DNA of 6,017 nucleotides from an uncultured Bacteroidota bacterium (GCA_903929655.1 CAIYVS010000208.1:1-6017); one strand, 5' to 3'. Positions 1 through 5,908 are shown, numbered from the stretch's first letter. Notes: generated by a model from the letters alone, not told the origin. Numbers and translations: made by a program.

Positions 1-740
1 ACAGTTGGGTCGTTGGTAACAGAATAAACACCTGCAGTCTGGCTGGTACAAACAGGAGTAGTACCAGTGATAGCACCTGGCTGACTTGGTACAGCTGATT
101 GCACCGTAATAGCTTTTGTCTGGTTTGTAGAAGATCCGCAGGCATTATTTGCGGCTACTGTGATAGTTCCTGAAGTTGCAGCTGAGAAATCAACCGTTAC
201 ACTGTTAGAAGTTCCTGTAATAACAGCTCCATTATCGTAGCTCCAGGTGTAATCACTTACATTGGCGTCGGCGGATACAGAATATACACCTGCGGTCTGG
301 CTGGTACAAACAGGAGTAGTACCTGTAATTGTACTTGGTTGTGCAGGGGTGCCAAGGCCTACAAAAATAGCCAATGTGCTGGCTGTTGATGAGCCGAAAC
401 CATTATCCGCAGTAACAGATAATGTTATATTATTACTAGTGGCACCGGTGAAATCAACAGTAACACTATTTCCTGTAAAGCCGCTGTTATCAACAACATT
501 GGGATTGCTGCCATTAATCAGCACACCGGCGTCGCTGCAACTCCATGTATATGTAGTTGCGGAATTATCCTGTACTACAGAATAGGCAACACTGTTTTGT
601 GTGTTACAGGCCGATCCGGAACCGGTGATTGCACTGGGTTGGCTAGGTGCTTGCGCAAATGCATTAAAACTGCAAATAGCAGACAACAGAAACAACAGGA
701 TGGATGTCCTACGTACTGAAAGTAAAAATTTTAAATTCAT
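1..740 (-). CDS. Secreted PKD-like repeat surface protein, N-terminal part (3' end outside window)
   Basis: The frame opens at the ATG complementary to 738-740 and stays open for 246 codons to the window edge, so the C-terminus is missing. Residues 1-30 form a signal peptide: a basic stretch ending in VRR, a hydrophobic core (ILLFLLSAICSF) and a likely cleavage site after AFAQ. Repeat modules follow, each opening with a (S/A)QP(S/G)xITG motif, at residues 33, 133 and 219. The first module is about 100 residues and the second 86. Each carries a YSV strand, a (T/Y)TWS motif, a VTVDF strand and, in module 2, a Cys pair (C145, C201). This pattern fits the Bacteroidota PKD-like beta-sandwich repeats common in adhesins, SprB-like proteins and type IX secretion cargo. 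Export through Sec and then type IX secretion is an inference, because the C-terminal sorting domain is not visible. The ligand is unknown. A good promoter lies just upstream. Confidence 0.88.
   Translation of the reverse strand, partial: MNLKFLLSVRRTSILLFLLSAICSFNAFAQAPSQPSAITGSGSACNTQNSVAYSVVQDNSATTYTWSCSDAGVLINGSNPNVVDNSGFTGNSVTVDFTGATSNNITLSVTADNGFGSSTASTLAIFVGLGTPAQPSTITGTTPVCTSQTAGVYSVSADANVSDYTWSYDNGAVITGTSNSVTVDFSAATSGTITVAANNACGSSTNQTKAITVQSAVPSQPGAITGTTPVCTSQTAGVYSVTNDPT
19..326 (-). repeat. Near-identical DNA repeat between adjacent PKD-like modules
   Basis: Bases 19-68 and 277-326 match at 47 of 50 positions and are offset by 258 bases, exactly 86 codons. They encode the same peptide, TGTTPVCTSQTAGVYSV, at residues 139-155 and 225-241. 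The flanking parts of the two modules differ much more. This points to recent module duplication or local gene conversion within the repeat protein. Confidence 0.85.
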
Positions 741-760
741 ATTGGGGTATTTTTAATTTT

Positions 761-787
761 TCTCTTCTCTTATCCCCCAATAAAAAC
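761..787 (-). repeat. Leader motif copy 1 (contains TGGGGGATAA)
   Basis: Read on the minus strand, this 27-base segment begins GTTTTT and contains GGGGGATAA followed by a purine-rich run. It sits directly downstream of the -7 box and about 20 bases before the repeat protein's start codon, so it would lie around the start of the transcript. A 22-of-27 match occurs at 1139-1165 on the same strand. It may be a conserved initially transcribed region, a translation-control element or a protein-binding site. Confidence 0.5.
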
Positions 788-818
788 CAAACATAAACTA
801 TTAAAAACATTGCTCAAT
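788..818 (-). promoter_or_regulatory. Bacteroidota-type promoter of the PKD-like repeat protein
   Basis: Read on the minus strand, TATGTTTG (795 to 788) matches the TAnnTTTG -7 consensus exactly. ATTG (818 to 815) lies 19 bases upstream, in the place of the -33 TTTG box. Transcription would start near 781, leaving a leader of about 40 bases before the ATG at 740. The match is to the known Bacteroidota sigma factor consensus; the start site itself is inferred. Confidence 0.6.
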
Positions 819-853
819 AAGAACTTATTAACATTCTTAATGAAGCAAATTGC

Positions 854-1114
854 TCAACACGATAAAAAAACGGGTGTATTTTTTTGAACGAACTCTTTTC
901 CGCAGATATCAAATCTACTAATAGCTGCAGGGATAGCTTGGCAAAAACGAATGCTAAGACCACTGCTGCCGGTAGACTCTGACAAAATAGAATGCTGAAA
1001 TATGTTGTAAATAGAAAAACGTAAAACCGAATACGCGGTCTTGGCATCACTTACTAAACGATAAAACAAGGGCATGAAACCCCTAATTGCGGAAAATTGT
1101 ATTAGCTTTTGCAT
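854..1114 (-). pseudogene. Possible small or frameshifted ORF behind leader copy 2
   Basis: From the ATG complementary to 1112-1114 a frame of 86 codons (MQKLIQFSAIRGF...) runs to 854. It starts about 24 bases after leader copy 2, a spacing like that of the repeat protein start after copy 1. This is the main reason to mention it. The product resembles no family I know. A second frame overlapping it (1050 down to 814) encodes a hydrophobic segment (FLFTTYFSILFCQSLPAAV). Losing one base in the A5 run at 1015-1019 would join the two into a basic N-terminus followed by a hydrophobic, signal-peptide-like stretch. It could therefore be the decayed start of a second exported protein. It could equally be chance, and no repeat-module homology is visible. 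Confidence 0.2.
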
Positions 1115-1138
1115 GGAATAAATTTTTTAAAAAACCTC

Positions 1139-1165
1139 TCTCGTTTTTTATCCCCCATGAAAAAC
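1139..1165 (-). repeat. Leader motif copy 2 (contains TGGGGGATAA)
   Basis: On the minus strand this segment matches 761-787 at 22 of 27 positions without gaps, including the GTTTTT start, the TGGGGGATAA core and the closing CGAGA/AGAGA. A clean TAnnTTTG box is not kept at the equivalent position; the nearest candidate is TACAGTTT, which overlaps the motif. The copy precedes the doubtful minus-strand ORF that starts at 1114. Confidence 0.5.
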
Positions 1166-1237
1166 TGTACACAAAAGAATATATTTTTTTTCACATTAAC
1201 AAGCAATTAAGATATTATTTTTTTTAAAAATTATAAT

Positions 1238-1306
1238 AATCGCGATTTGGAAGTCCTGACAAAAGACTTATGGGTGTTTTATTGTAAACACAGACAAACG
1301 CGATTT
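1238..1306. promoter_or_regulatory. Cluster of dyads and a direct repeat upstream of citrate synthase
   Basis: Four small symmetric elements lie within 69 bases. AATCGCGATT at 1238-1247 is a perfect palindrome. AAGTC and GACTT (1251-1255, 1265-1269) form an inverted repeat. GTGTTT-TATTGT-AAACAC at 1274-1291 is a perfect 6-6-6 inverted repeat, the format of a dimeric regulator site. AAACGCGATTT at 1296-1306 repeats AATCGCGATTT (1238-1248) with one mismatch, 58 bases on. They lie roughly 50-120 bases upstream of the inferred citrate synthase transcription start, so they may be operator or activator sites. No regulator is identified. Confidence 0.4.
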
Positions 1307-1342
1307 ATTTATTAAACTGCTTCATCTTAATGCTCCTTTTAT

Positions 1343-1350
1343 TACCTTTG
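1343..1350 (+). promoter_or_regulatory. -7 promoter element of citrate synthase
   Basis: TACCTTTG matches the Bacteroidota -7 consensus TAnnTTTG exactly. The expected -33 position (about 1318-1324) has no clear TTTG, so the promoter may depend on an activator, perhaps through the upstream dyads. Transcription would start near 1357 and give a leader of about 46 bases before the ATG at 1404. The box covers the GTG at 1350, which argues against translation starting there. Confidence 0.5.
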
Positions 1351-1403
1351 TGGGCGTTAAAATAATTACCTCCTCAAATACCACAATAACTCACAAGATT
1401 TAT

Positions 1404-2726
1404 ATGGGCTACGTAAAAGACAGCTTTAAAGCAAAAGCTGATGACCAGGCGAAAGAAATCAAAATATTATTAGAACAATACGGAAGCAAAAAACTGGATG
1501 AGGTTACCATTGCCCAGGCTTACCAGGGCATGAGGGGTATACCCGGCCTTGTAACCGAAACTTCTTTGCTGGATGCCAATGAAGGCATTCGTTTTCGCGG
1601 TTTTTCCATTCCTGAATTAAGAGTGAAATTACCAAAAGCCGAAGGTGGTACAGAGCCATTGCCGGAAGGTCTGTTTTATTTGATGCTTGTTGGTGATGTG
1701 CCGTCACAGGAGCATGCAGAGCATATTTCTGCCACATGGGCACGCCGTTCCCACGTGCCTAATTATGTGTTTGACGTTATTGAGGCTTTGCCTGTTTCTG
1801 CTCACCCCATGACACAGTTTTGTTCTGCTATCCTGGCTTTGCAGACAGAATCCAAGTTCGCAAAAGCATATTCTGACGGAATGAGCAAAAAAGAGCATTG
1901 GAACTATGTATATGAAGATACGATGACGCTTATTGCGCGCCTGCCTCGTGTTGCGGCCTATATTTATCGCCGTAAATATAAAGGCGGAGAGCATATTCAG
2001 CCGGATGGTATGCTGGACTGGTCTGCCAACTTTGCGCATATGATGGGTTATAATGATGAGAGTTTTAAAGAACTGATGCGTTTATACCTGACCATTCATG
2101 CCGACCATGAAGGGGGTAATGTATCAGCACACGCTACTCACCTTGTTGGCTCTGCTTTAAGTGATCCTTATTTGTCTTTTGCTGCCGGAATGACTGGTTT
2201 AGCTGGTCCATTGCATGGTCTTGCTAATCAAGAAGTTATAAAATGGATTGACGAAATGTACAAAGAACTCAATTCGGAGAATCCAACTAAAGAACAAATA
2301 GCAGAGTACATCAAAAAGACATTGCTTGAAGGAAAGGTTGTACCAGGTTACGGTCATGCTGTTTTGCGCAAAACAGACCCTCGTTTCACTGCCCAAATGG
2401 AATTTGCAAAGGTTCATTGCCCCGATGATTCCATGATCCAGACTGTATGGCATATATACGAAGTGGCTCCGGCCATATTGGAAAGTACAGGCAAAATTAA
2501 AAACCCCTGGCCAAACGTAGATGCCCATTCCGGTGCTTTATTGAAACATTATGGATTGGTAGAAGAAGATTTTTATACTGTACTTTTCGGTGTGTCCCGT
2601 TCATTAGGTGTTTTGGCAAGCCTTTGCTGGGACCGTGCACTCGGATTCCCTATCGAACGCCCGAAATCAATAACTACTGAGTGGATCAAAAAGTTTGTAA
2701 AAGAATCGGAAAAAGTAGCATCATAA
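1404..2726 (+). CDS. gltA: Citrate synthase, eukaryote-type
   Basis: Condenses oxaloacetate and acetyl-CoA to citrate at the entry of the TCA cycle, in the cytoplasm. The 440-residue product resembles the mitochondrial type rather than the NADH-inhibited hexameric enzyme of enterobacteria. The three catalytic residues are in place: His271 in GPLHGLANQE, His318 in VPGYGHAVLRKTDPRF and Asp373 in PNVDAHSGALL, with Arg327 of DPRF for citrate binding. Family-typical stretches YQGMRGIPGLVTETS, EGIRFRG and LPEGLFYLML occur near the N-terminus. The frame is open from a GTG at 1350, but I chose the ATG at 1404 because the upstream GTG lies inside the -7 box and the extra 18 residues do not resemble the family, whereas MGYVKDSFKAKAD does. 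No Shine-Dalgarno is evident, as is usual in Bacteroidota. It is transcribed alone and closed by a hairpin. Confidence 0.95.
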   Translation: MGYVKDSFKAKADDQAKEIKILLEQYGSKKLDEVTIAQAYQGMRGIPGLVTETSLLDANEGIRFRGFSIPELRVKLPKAEGGTEPLPEGLFYLMLVGDVPSQEHAEHISATWARRSHVPNYVFDVIEALPVSAHPMTQFCSAILALQTESKFAKAYSDGMSKKEHWNYVYEDTMTLIARLPRVAAYIYRRKYKGGEHIQPDGMLDWSANFAHMMGYNDESFKELMRLYLTIHADHEGGNVSAHATHLVGSALSDPYLSFAAGMTGLAGPLHGLANQEVIKWIDEMYKELNSENPTKEQIAEYIKKTLLEGKVVPGYGHAVLRKTDPRFTAQMEFAKVHCPDDSMIQTVWHIYEVAPAILESTGKIKNPWPNVDAHSGALLKHYGLVEEDFYTVLFGVSRSLGVLASLCWDRALGFPIERPKSITTEWIKKFVKESEKVAS

Positions 2727-2750
2727 ATTATTAAAACATTATAATTACTT

Positions 2751-2782
2751 AATGAAGACGCATTTTGCGTCTTTCATTTTTA
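2751..2782 (+). terminator. Hairpin terminator after citrate synthase
   Basis: The arm at 2751-2762 (AATGAAGACGCA) pairs with 2766-2778 (TGCGTCTTTCATT), leaving one bulged base and a three-base TTT loop. A T-rich tail (TTTTATT) follows from 2777. It lies 25 bases after the citrate synthase stop and has the standard form of an intrinsic terminator. Confidence 0.85.
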
Positions 2783-2794
2783 TTAATAAATTTC
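2764..2794 (+). promoter_or_regulatory. Probable promoter of the DHS-like gene, overlapping the terminator
   Basis: TTTG at 2764-2767 lies 19 bases before TAAATTTC at 2787-2794, which matches the TAnnTTTG -7 box at all but the last base. Spacing and sequence fit the Bacteroidota promoter consensus. Transcription would start near 2801, about 15 bases before the ATG. The -33 box lies in the loop and right arm of the upstream terminator. Confidence 0.4.
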
Positions 2795-2815
2795 AATCAT
2801 AAATAAATATCCACA

Positions 2816-3790
2816 ATGAATAAAGGCCCCGTTTCTCAATTCATACAACATCATTATCGCCATTTTAACGCCGCTGCACTGGTTGATGCGGCCAAAGGCT
2901 ATGAAACCCATTTGCTTGAAAACGGTAAAATGCTTGTTTCCCTTGCAGGGGCAATGAGCACTGCAGAACTCGGAATATCACTTGCTGAGATGATACGCCA
3001 GGACAAGATCCAGATCATTTCCTGCACAGGTGCCAATCTTGAAGAAGATATCATGAACCTTGTGGCGCATACCCATTATAAGCGTGTTCCAAACTATAGA
3101 GACTTGAGTCCCAAGGAAGAGTGGGATTTACTTGAACAAGGTTTTAACAGGGTTACAGATACTTGTATACCGGAAGAAGAGGCTTTCAGAAGAATACAGC
3201 GCCATATTTTTAAATTATGGAAAGATGCCGAAGATAAAGGCGAGCGTTATTTTCCGCATGAGTACATGTACAAATTATTGCTGAGCGAAGTAATGAAAGG
3301 GGATTACGAAATAGACCCCAAGCACAGCTGGATGATAGCTGCAGCCGAAAAGAATTTACCTATCATAGTTCCGGGTTGGGAAGACAGCACCATGGGAAAT
3401 ATCTTTGCTTCTTATTGTATTAAGGGAGAACTGAAACCTTCAACCATGAAAAGTGGTATTGAATACATGATGTATTTAACCGAATGGTATCGTGCCAATT
3501 CTGCCGGCAAGGGCGTTGGCTTTTTCCAGATAGGCGGCGGCATTGCCGGCGACTTCCCTATTTGCGTCGTGCCTATGATGTACCAGGACCTGGAATGGCA
3601 TGATGTTCCTTTTTGGTCTTATTTCTGCCAGATCAGCGATAGTACTACATCTTACGGATCATATAGCGGTGCTGTACCCAACGAAAAAATTACCTGGGGC
3701 AAGCTGGATATCAATACGCCGAAATTCATTGTAGAAAGCGACGCTACTATTGTTGCTCCTTTGATCTTTGCTTATTTATTGGGCTGGTAA
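2816..3790 (+). CDS. Deoxyhypusine-synthase-like enzyme (probable polyamine aminobutyl transferase)
   Basis: The 324-residue protein belongs to the deoxyhypusine synthase (DHS) family, NAD-dependent enzymes that move the aminobutyl group of spermidine to an acceptor lysine or amine. Visible landmarks are the nucleotide-binding region with SCTGANLEEDI (69-79, compare TTAGGVEEDL in eukaryotic DHS), PGWEDSTMGNIFAS (186-199), the glycine-rich IGGGIAGDFPI (239-249), and GSYSGAVPNEKITWGK (281-296). The last matches the DHS motif GSDSGARPDEAVSWGK and keeps the catalytic lysine as Lys296. Several ligand-site residues differ: the KHH after GGG is GDF here, and the Asp of GSDSG is Tyr283. Bacteria have no eIF5A, so the acceptor is probably a small amine. 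Homospermidine formation is my inference; I recall bacterial DHS homologues, named SpeY, being assigned that role. The family-typical start MNKGPVSQFI supports the ATG. It has its own probable promoter. Confidence 0.88.
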   Translation: MNKGPVSQFIQHHYRHFNAAALVDAAKGYETHLLENGKMLVSLAGAMSTAELGISLAEMIRQDKIQIISCTGANLEEDIMNLVAHTHYKRVPNYRDLSPKEEWDLLEQGFNRVTDTCIPEEEAFRRIQRHIFKLWKDAEDKGERYFPHEYMYKLLLSEVMKGDYEIDPKHSWMIAAAEKNLPIIVPGWEDSTMGNIFASYCIKGELKPSTMKSGIEYMMYLTEWYRANSAGKGVGFFQIGGGIAGDFPICVVPMMYQDLEWHDVPFWSYFCQISDSTTSYGSYSGAVPNEKITWGKLDINTPKFIVESDATIVAPLIFAYLLGW

Positions 3791-3831
3791 ATTTTTTTTT
3801 GTAGAATTAAGATTTTGTTTATTTTTATATC

Positions 3832-4359
3832 ATGAAGCCTCTAAGCCTTTTAACACTAAGCCTGTTATTGCTGTTTTTCATAGGTTGTTCCAAACCCGAA
3901 AACACTAATAACACACACACAAGTACTGTATATACAGATACCAGTACCAACTATCTCAGGTGCCAGATCAATGGTAATTACTGGCACAATACGCCTGATT
4001 CATTCTCCGCAAAATGGCTGAACCAGAGACGAAACCTTTATATTACTGCATATAACTACAGCAATGGACACGAAATAGAGTGTATCTCATTTACAGTAAT
4101 CAGTTGGGATACTATTTGGGGTGGACCTACCGTACTTACGACTCCAGATGTTGGAGCCTACCTGAACATTTTCCCGCAAACATCCGATTCTGTTGTTTAT
4201 GCTACTGATGCAAATCACACAGGAAGTGTCAATCTATGGTTTGATGTCGCATCTAATAGGGTAGGTGGTAGCTTCTATTTTGTTGGCGGACATACTGCCG
4301 GCGCAGATGCCTCTACAATTAGCAGCGGCGAGTTCTCCCTGCCTTATACCACACACTAA
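3832..4359 (+). CDS. Small lipoprotein, possibly DUF6252-like
   Basis: The 175-residue protein begins with a lipoprotein signal peptide: MKPLSLLTLSLLLLFF followed by the lipobox FIGC, so Cys19 should be lipidated. A Thr/Asn/Ser-rich linker (about 20-40) leads into a beta-rich domain. The domain begins YLRCQINGNYW (41-51), includes a middle segment with VGAYLNIF (107-114), and ends with VGGSFYF (144-150) and ISSGEFSL (163-170). This order recalls the small Bacteroidota lipoproteins of the DUF6252 type (an INGxxW start and a GxFxF...G.F end), but that assignment is from memory and tentative. SKPEN after the Cys does not clearly match the strongly charged surface-export signals known in the phylum. 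The likely site is the outer membrane. It follows the DHS-like gene by 41 bases and may share its transcript; I see no convincing promoter. Its function is unknown. Confidence 0.85.
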   Translation: MKPLSLLTLSLLLLFFIGCSKPENTNNTHTSTVYTDTSTNYLRCQINGNYWHNTPDSFSAKWLNQRRNLYITAYNYSNGHEIECISFTVISWDTIWGGPTVLTTPDVGAYLNIFPQTSDSVVYATDANHTGSVNLWFDVASNRVGGSFYFVGGHTAGADASTISSGEFSLPYTTH

Positions 4360-4362
4360 GCT

Positions 4363-5763
4363 TTAGGAAGGCTCAACTTTATTCAGCATCATCTCCTTAA
4401 TATCAGCCATGATTCTCTTGGCTATATTACTGGCAGTAGTTTCGGTCCCACTCTCGGCATATATCCTTATGATAGGCTCTGTATTGGATGTGCGCAGGTG
4501 CACCCAGTCATTATCAAACTCTATACGCAGGCCGTCTTCCGTATTAATGGGCTGTTTCTTGTATTTATCTTTTATCTGTTTAAAGATATCCTGCACATTT
4601 ACATCTGCCCTAAGCTCTATTTTGTTCTTAGATATAAAATAGTCCGGGAAAGTATTCCGTAAAGCTTTTGCCCCCCTGCCGAATTTGGCAAGCTGCGTCA
4701 GGAATAAGGCAATGCCAATCAGGGCATCTCTGCCATAATGCAATTCGGGTACTATAATGCCGCCATTGCCTTCACCGCCTATCACCGCATTAACCTCTTT
4801 CATTTTCTTCACCACATTTACCTCACCTACCGCACTGGGGAAATACTGGCCGCCCCGTTTTTCGGTAATATCTCTAAGAGCGCGGGTAGAGGAGAGGTTA
4901 GAAACCGTGTTCCCCTTTGTATGCACCAGCACATAATCTGCTACCGCTACCAAGGTATATTCCTCGCCAAATAAGCTGCCATCCTCACACACAAAACAAA
5001 GCCTGTCCACGTCCGGATCTACCGCTATGCCCAGGGATGCATTTTTCTTTTTTACCGTTGCGCAGAGCTCAGAAAGGTTCTCCGGCAATGGTTCTGGATT
5101 GTGAGCGAATTTTCCCGTAACTTCCTCATTTATAATACTTATGTCGTTTACACCTAAAGCTTTTAATAGGGCAGGAACATAGGTAGCACCGGTAGAATTT
5201 ACCGGGTCTATAACGATCTTGAATTCCTTCTTTTTGATGGCTTCCTTATCCACCAGCGGATGCGCCAATATAGCATCTATATGCTTCTGCATATAGGCAT
5301 CCGTTGTGCTGACAGTGCCAATTTTGTTCACCTCAGCAAAAGTCGTTTCATTCTTTTCTGCATAATCCAGAATCCATTGGCCATCTGCAGCATTTATAAA
5401 TTCTCCCTCCTGGTTCAGCAATTTCAGGGCATTCCATTCCTTGGGGTTATGGCTTGCGGTTAGTATAATGCCACCTGCAGCTTTTTCCATTTTCACAGCC
5501 ATCTCCACCGTTGGCGTTGTGCTCAGGCCCAGGTCGGTAACATGAAAACCTATGCTTTGCAAAGTGCCGATCACCAGGCTCCGCACCATTTCGCCGCTTA
5601 TGCGCCCGTCGCGGCCGATCACAATTTTTTTATTATTGCTGTGCTGCGCTACCCATGCGCCATATGCAGTTGTGAACTTTACAATATCAATTGGTGTAAG
5701 GCTTGTACCCGCTTTGCCGCCTATTGTTCCCCTGATGCCTGATATAGATTTTATTAATGCCAT
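4363..5763 (-). CDS. glmM: Phosphoglucosamine mutase (GlmM-type phosphohexomutase)
   Basis: An alpha-D-phosphohexomutase of 466 residues. GlmM converts glucosamine-6-phosphate to glucosamine-1-phosphate in the cytoplasm, on the way to UDP-GlcNAc for peptidoglycan and lipid A. The N-terminus SISGIRGTIGG (6-16) is the usual first substrate loop. The catalytic phosphoserine is Ser104 in TASHNP (102-107). The Mg-binding loop is DPDVDR (249-254). The sugar-specificity loop is GGEGNGG (329-335), and the C-terminal phosphate-binding loop is RTSNTEP (424-430). All four domains are therefore complete. GEGNGG differs from the GE(M/Q)SGH of the classical E. coli GlmM, so phosphomannomutase or phosphoglucomutase activity cannot be excluded. 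As far as I recall, this version is normal for Bacteroidota enzymes annotated GlmM. It lies downstream of recA on the same strand, but a terminator separates them. Its 3' end is 3 bases from the convergent lipoprotein gene. Confidence 0.9.
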   Translation of the reverse strand: MALIKSISGIRGTIGGKAGTSLTPIDIVKFTTAYGAWVAQHSNNKKIVIGRDGRISGEMVRSLVIGTLQSIGFHVTDLGLSTTPTVEMAVKMEKAAGGIILTASHNPKEWNALKLLNQEGEFINAADGQWILDYAEKNETTFAEVNKIGTVSTTDAYMQKHIDAILAHPLVDKEAIKKKEFKIVIDPVNSTGATYVPALLKALGVNDISIINEEVTGKFAHNPEPLPENLSELCATVKKKNASLGIAVDPDVDRLCFVCEDGSLFGEEYTLVAVADYVLVHTKGNTVSNLSSTRALRDITEKRGGQYFPSAVGEVNVVKKMKEVNAVIGGEGNGGIIVPELHYGRDALIGIALFLTQLAKFGRGAKALRNTFPDYFISKNKIELRADVNVQDIFKQIKDKYKKQPINTEDGLRIEFDNDWVHLRTSNTEPIIRIYAESGTETTASNIAKRIMADIKEMMLNKVEPS

Positions 5764-5782
5764 AATGATTTGATCTACGGCG

Positions 5783-5814
5783 CGAAGATAATAATTTCAT
5801 CAGCATGGATGAAA
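5783..5814 (-). promoter_or_regulatory. Possible glmM promoter with an embedded inverted repeat
   Basis: On the minus strand TATCTTCG (5790 to 5783) matches the TAnnTTTG -7 box with one mismatch, and TTTC (5814 to 5811) lies 20 bases upstream as a weak -33 box. Between and over them is a perfect inverted repeat, TTTCATC-6-GATGAAA (5795-5814). Its position over the -33 box and spacer is where a repressor could act. Transcription would start near 5776, just before the ATG at 5763. Confidence 0.35.
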
Positions 5815-5829
5815 CGAATTGATGTAGTA

Positions 5830-5866
5830 TAAAAATATAAATGCCCCTGCTATTAACAAGGGCATT
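5830..5866 (-). terminator. Hairpin terminator after recA
   Basis: In the minus-strand transcript AATGCCCTTG (5866 to 5857) pairs with CAGGGGCATT (5849 to 5840) over ten base pairs, with one U-G wobble and a seven-base loop. The tail TATATTTTTATAC follows. On the plus strand the wobble becomes a C-A mismatch and no T tract follows, so the element is directed at recA transcripts. Confidence 0.8.
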
Positions 5867-5868
5867 CT

Positions 5869-5908
5869 ATATCAACAAGGTAACTTATCAACCCTTCAAC
5901 AAATCAAC
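5869..5908 (-). repeat. Five tandem degenerate octamers after the recA stop
   Basis: Directly after the recA stop codon the minus strand reads GTTGATTT, GTTGAAGG, GTTGATAA, GTTACCTT, GTTGATAT. These are five consecutive 8-base units that all begin GTT, four of them GTTGA. The array fills the space between the stop codon and the terminator. An 8-base period does not keep a reading frame, so it is not a coding repeat. Confidence 0.7.

Larger units (their letters stand above)
741..1349. other. 609-base intergenic region between divergent genes
   Basis: This stretch is AT-rich and holds no gene I can identify. From left to right it contains the promoter and leader of the repeat protein (minus strand, 761-818), a 9-base direct repeat attgctcaa at 809-817 and 849-857, a weak minus-strand ORF of 86 codons (854-1114), a second copy of the leader motif (1139-1165), poly-A/T runs (1182-1191 and 1218-1230), and a dyad cluster with the citrate synthase promoter (1238-1350). 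No tRNA-like or other structured RNA was recognised. Confidence 0.7.

Noticed and set aside
262..585. Plus-strand frame of 107 codons
   Set aside because: It lies wholly opposite the PKD-like repeat protein. It has no family resemblance and arises from the biased composition of the repeats.
814..1050. Minus-strand frame of 78 codons as an independent gene
   Set aside because: It starts at a GTG with no leader or promoter nearby and resembles no family. It is mentioned only as part of a possible frameshifted remnant.
1504..2528. Three minus-strand frames of 79 to 111 codons inside citrate synthase
   Set aside because: They are antisense to a complete, well-conserved enzyme and have no plausible start region or family motif.
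3791..3800. T run right after the DHS-like stop as an intrinsic terminator
   Set aside because: Nine T's follow the stop, but the only upstream pairing is a weak ATTTA/TAAAT stem without GC content, so read-through into the lipoprotein gene is likely.
4409..5773. Several plus-strand frames of 66 to 78 codons opposite glmM
   Set aside because: They are mutually overlapping and antisense to a complete phosphohexomutase with all catalytic loops. None resembles a protein family.
5869..5908. Octamer array as a CRISPR
   Set aside because: The units are 8 bases long, degenerate and contiguous, with no spacers and no cas genes in the window.
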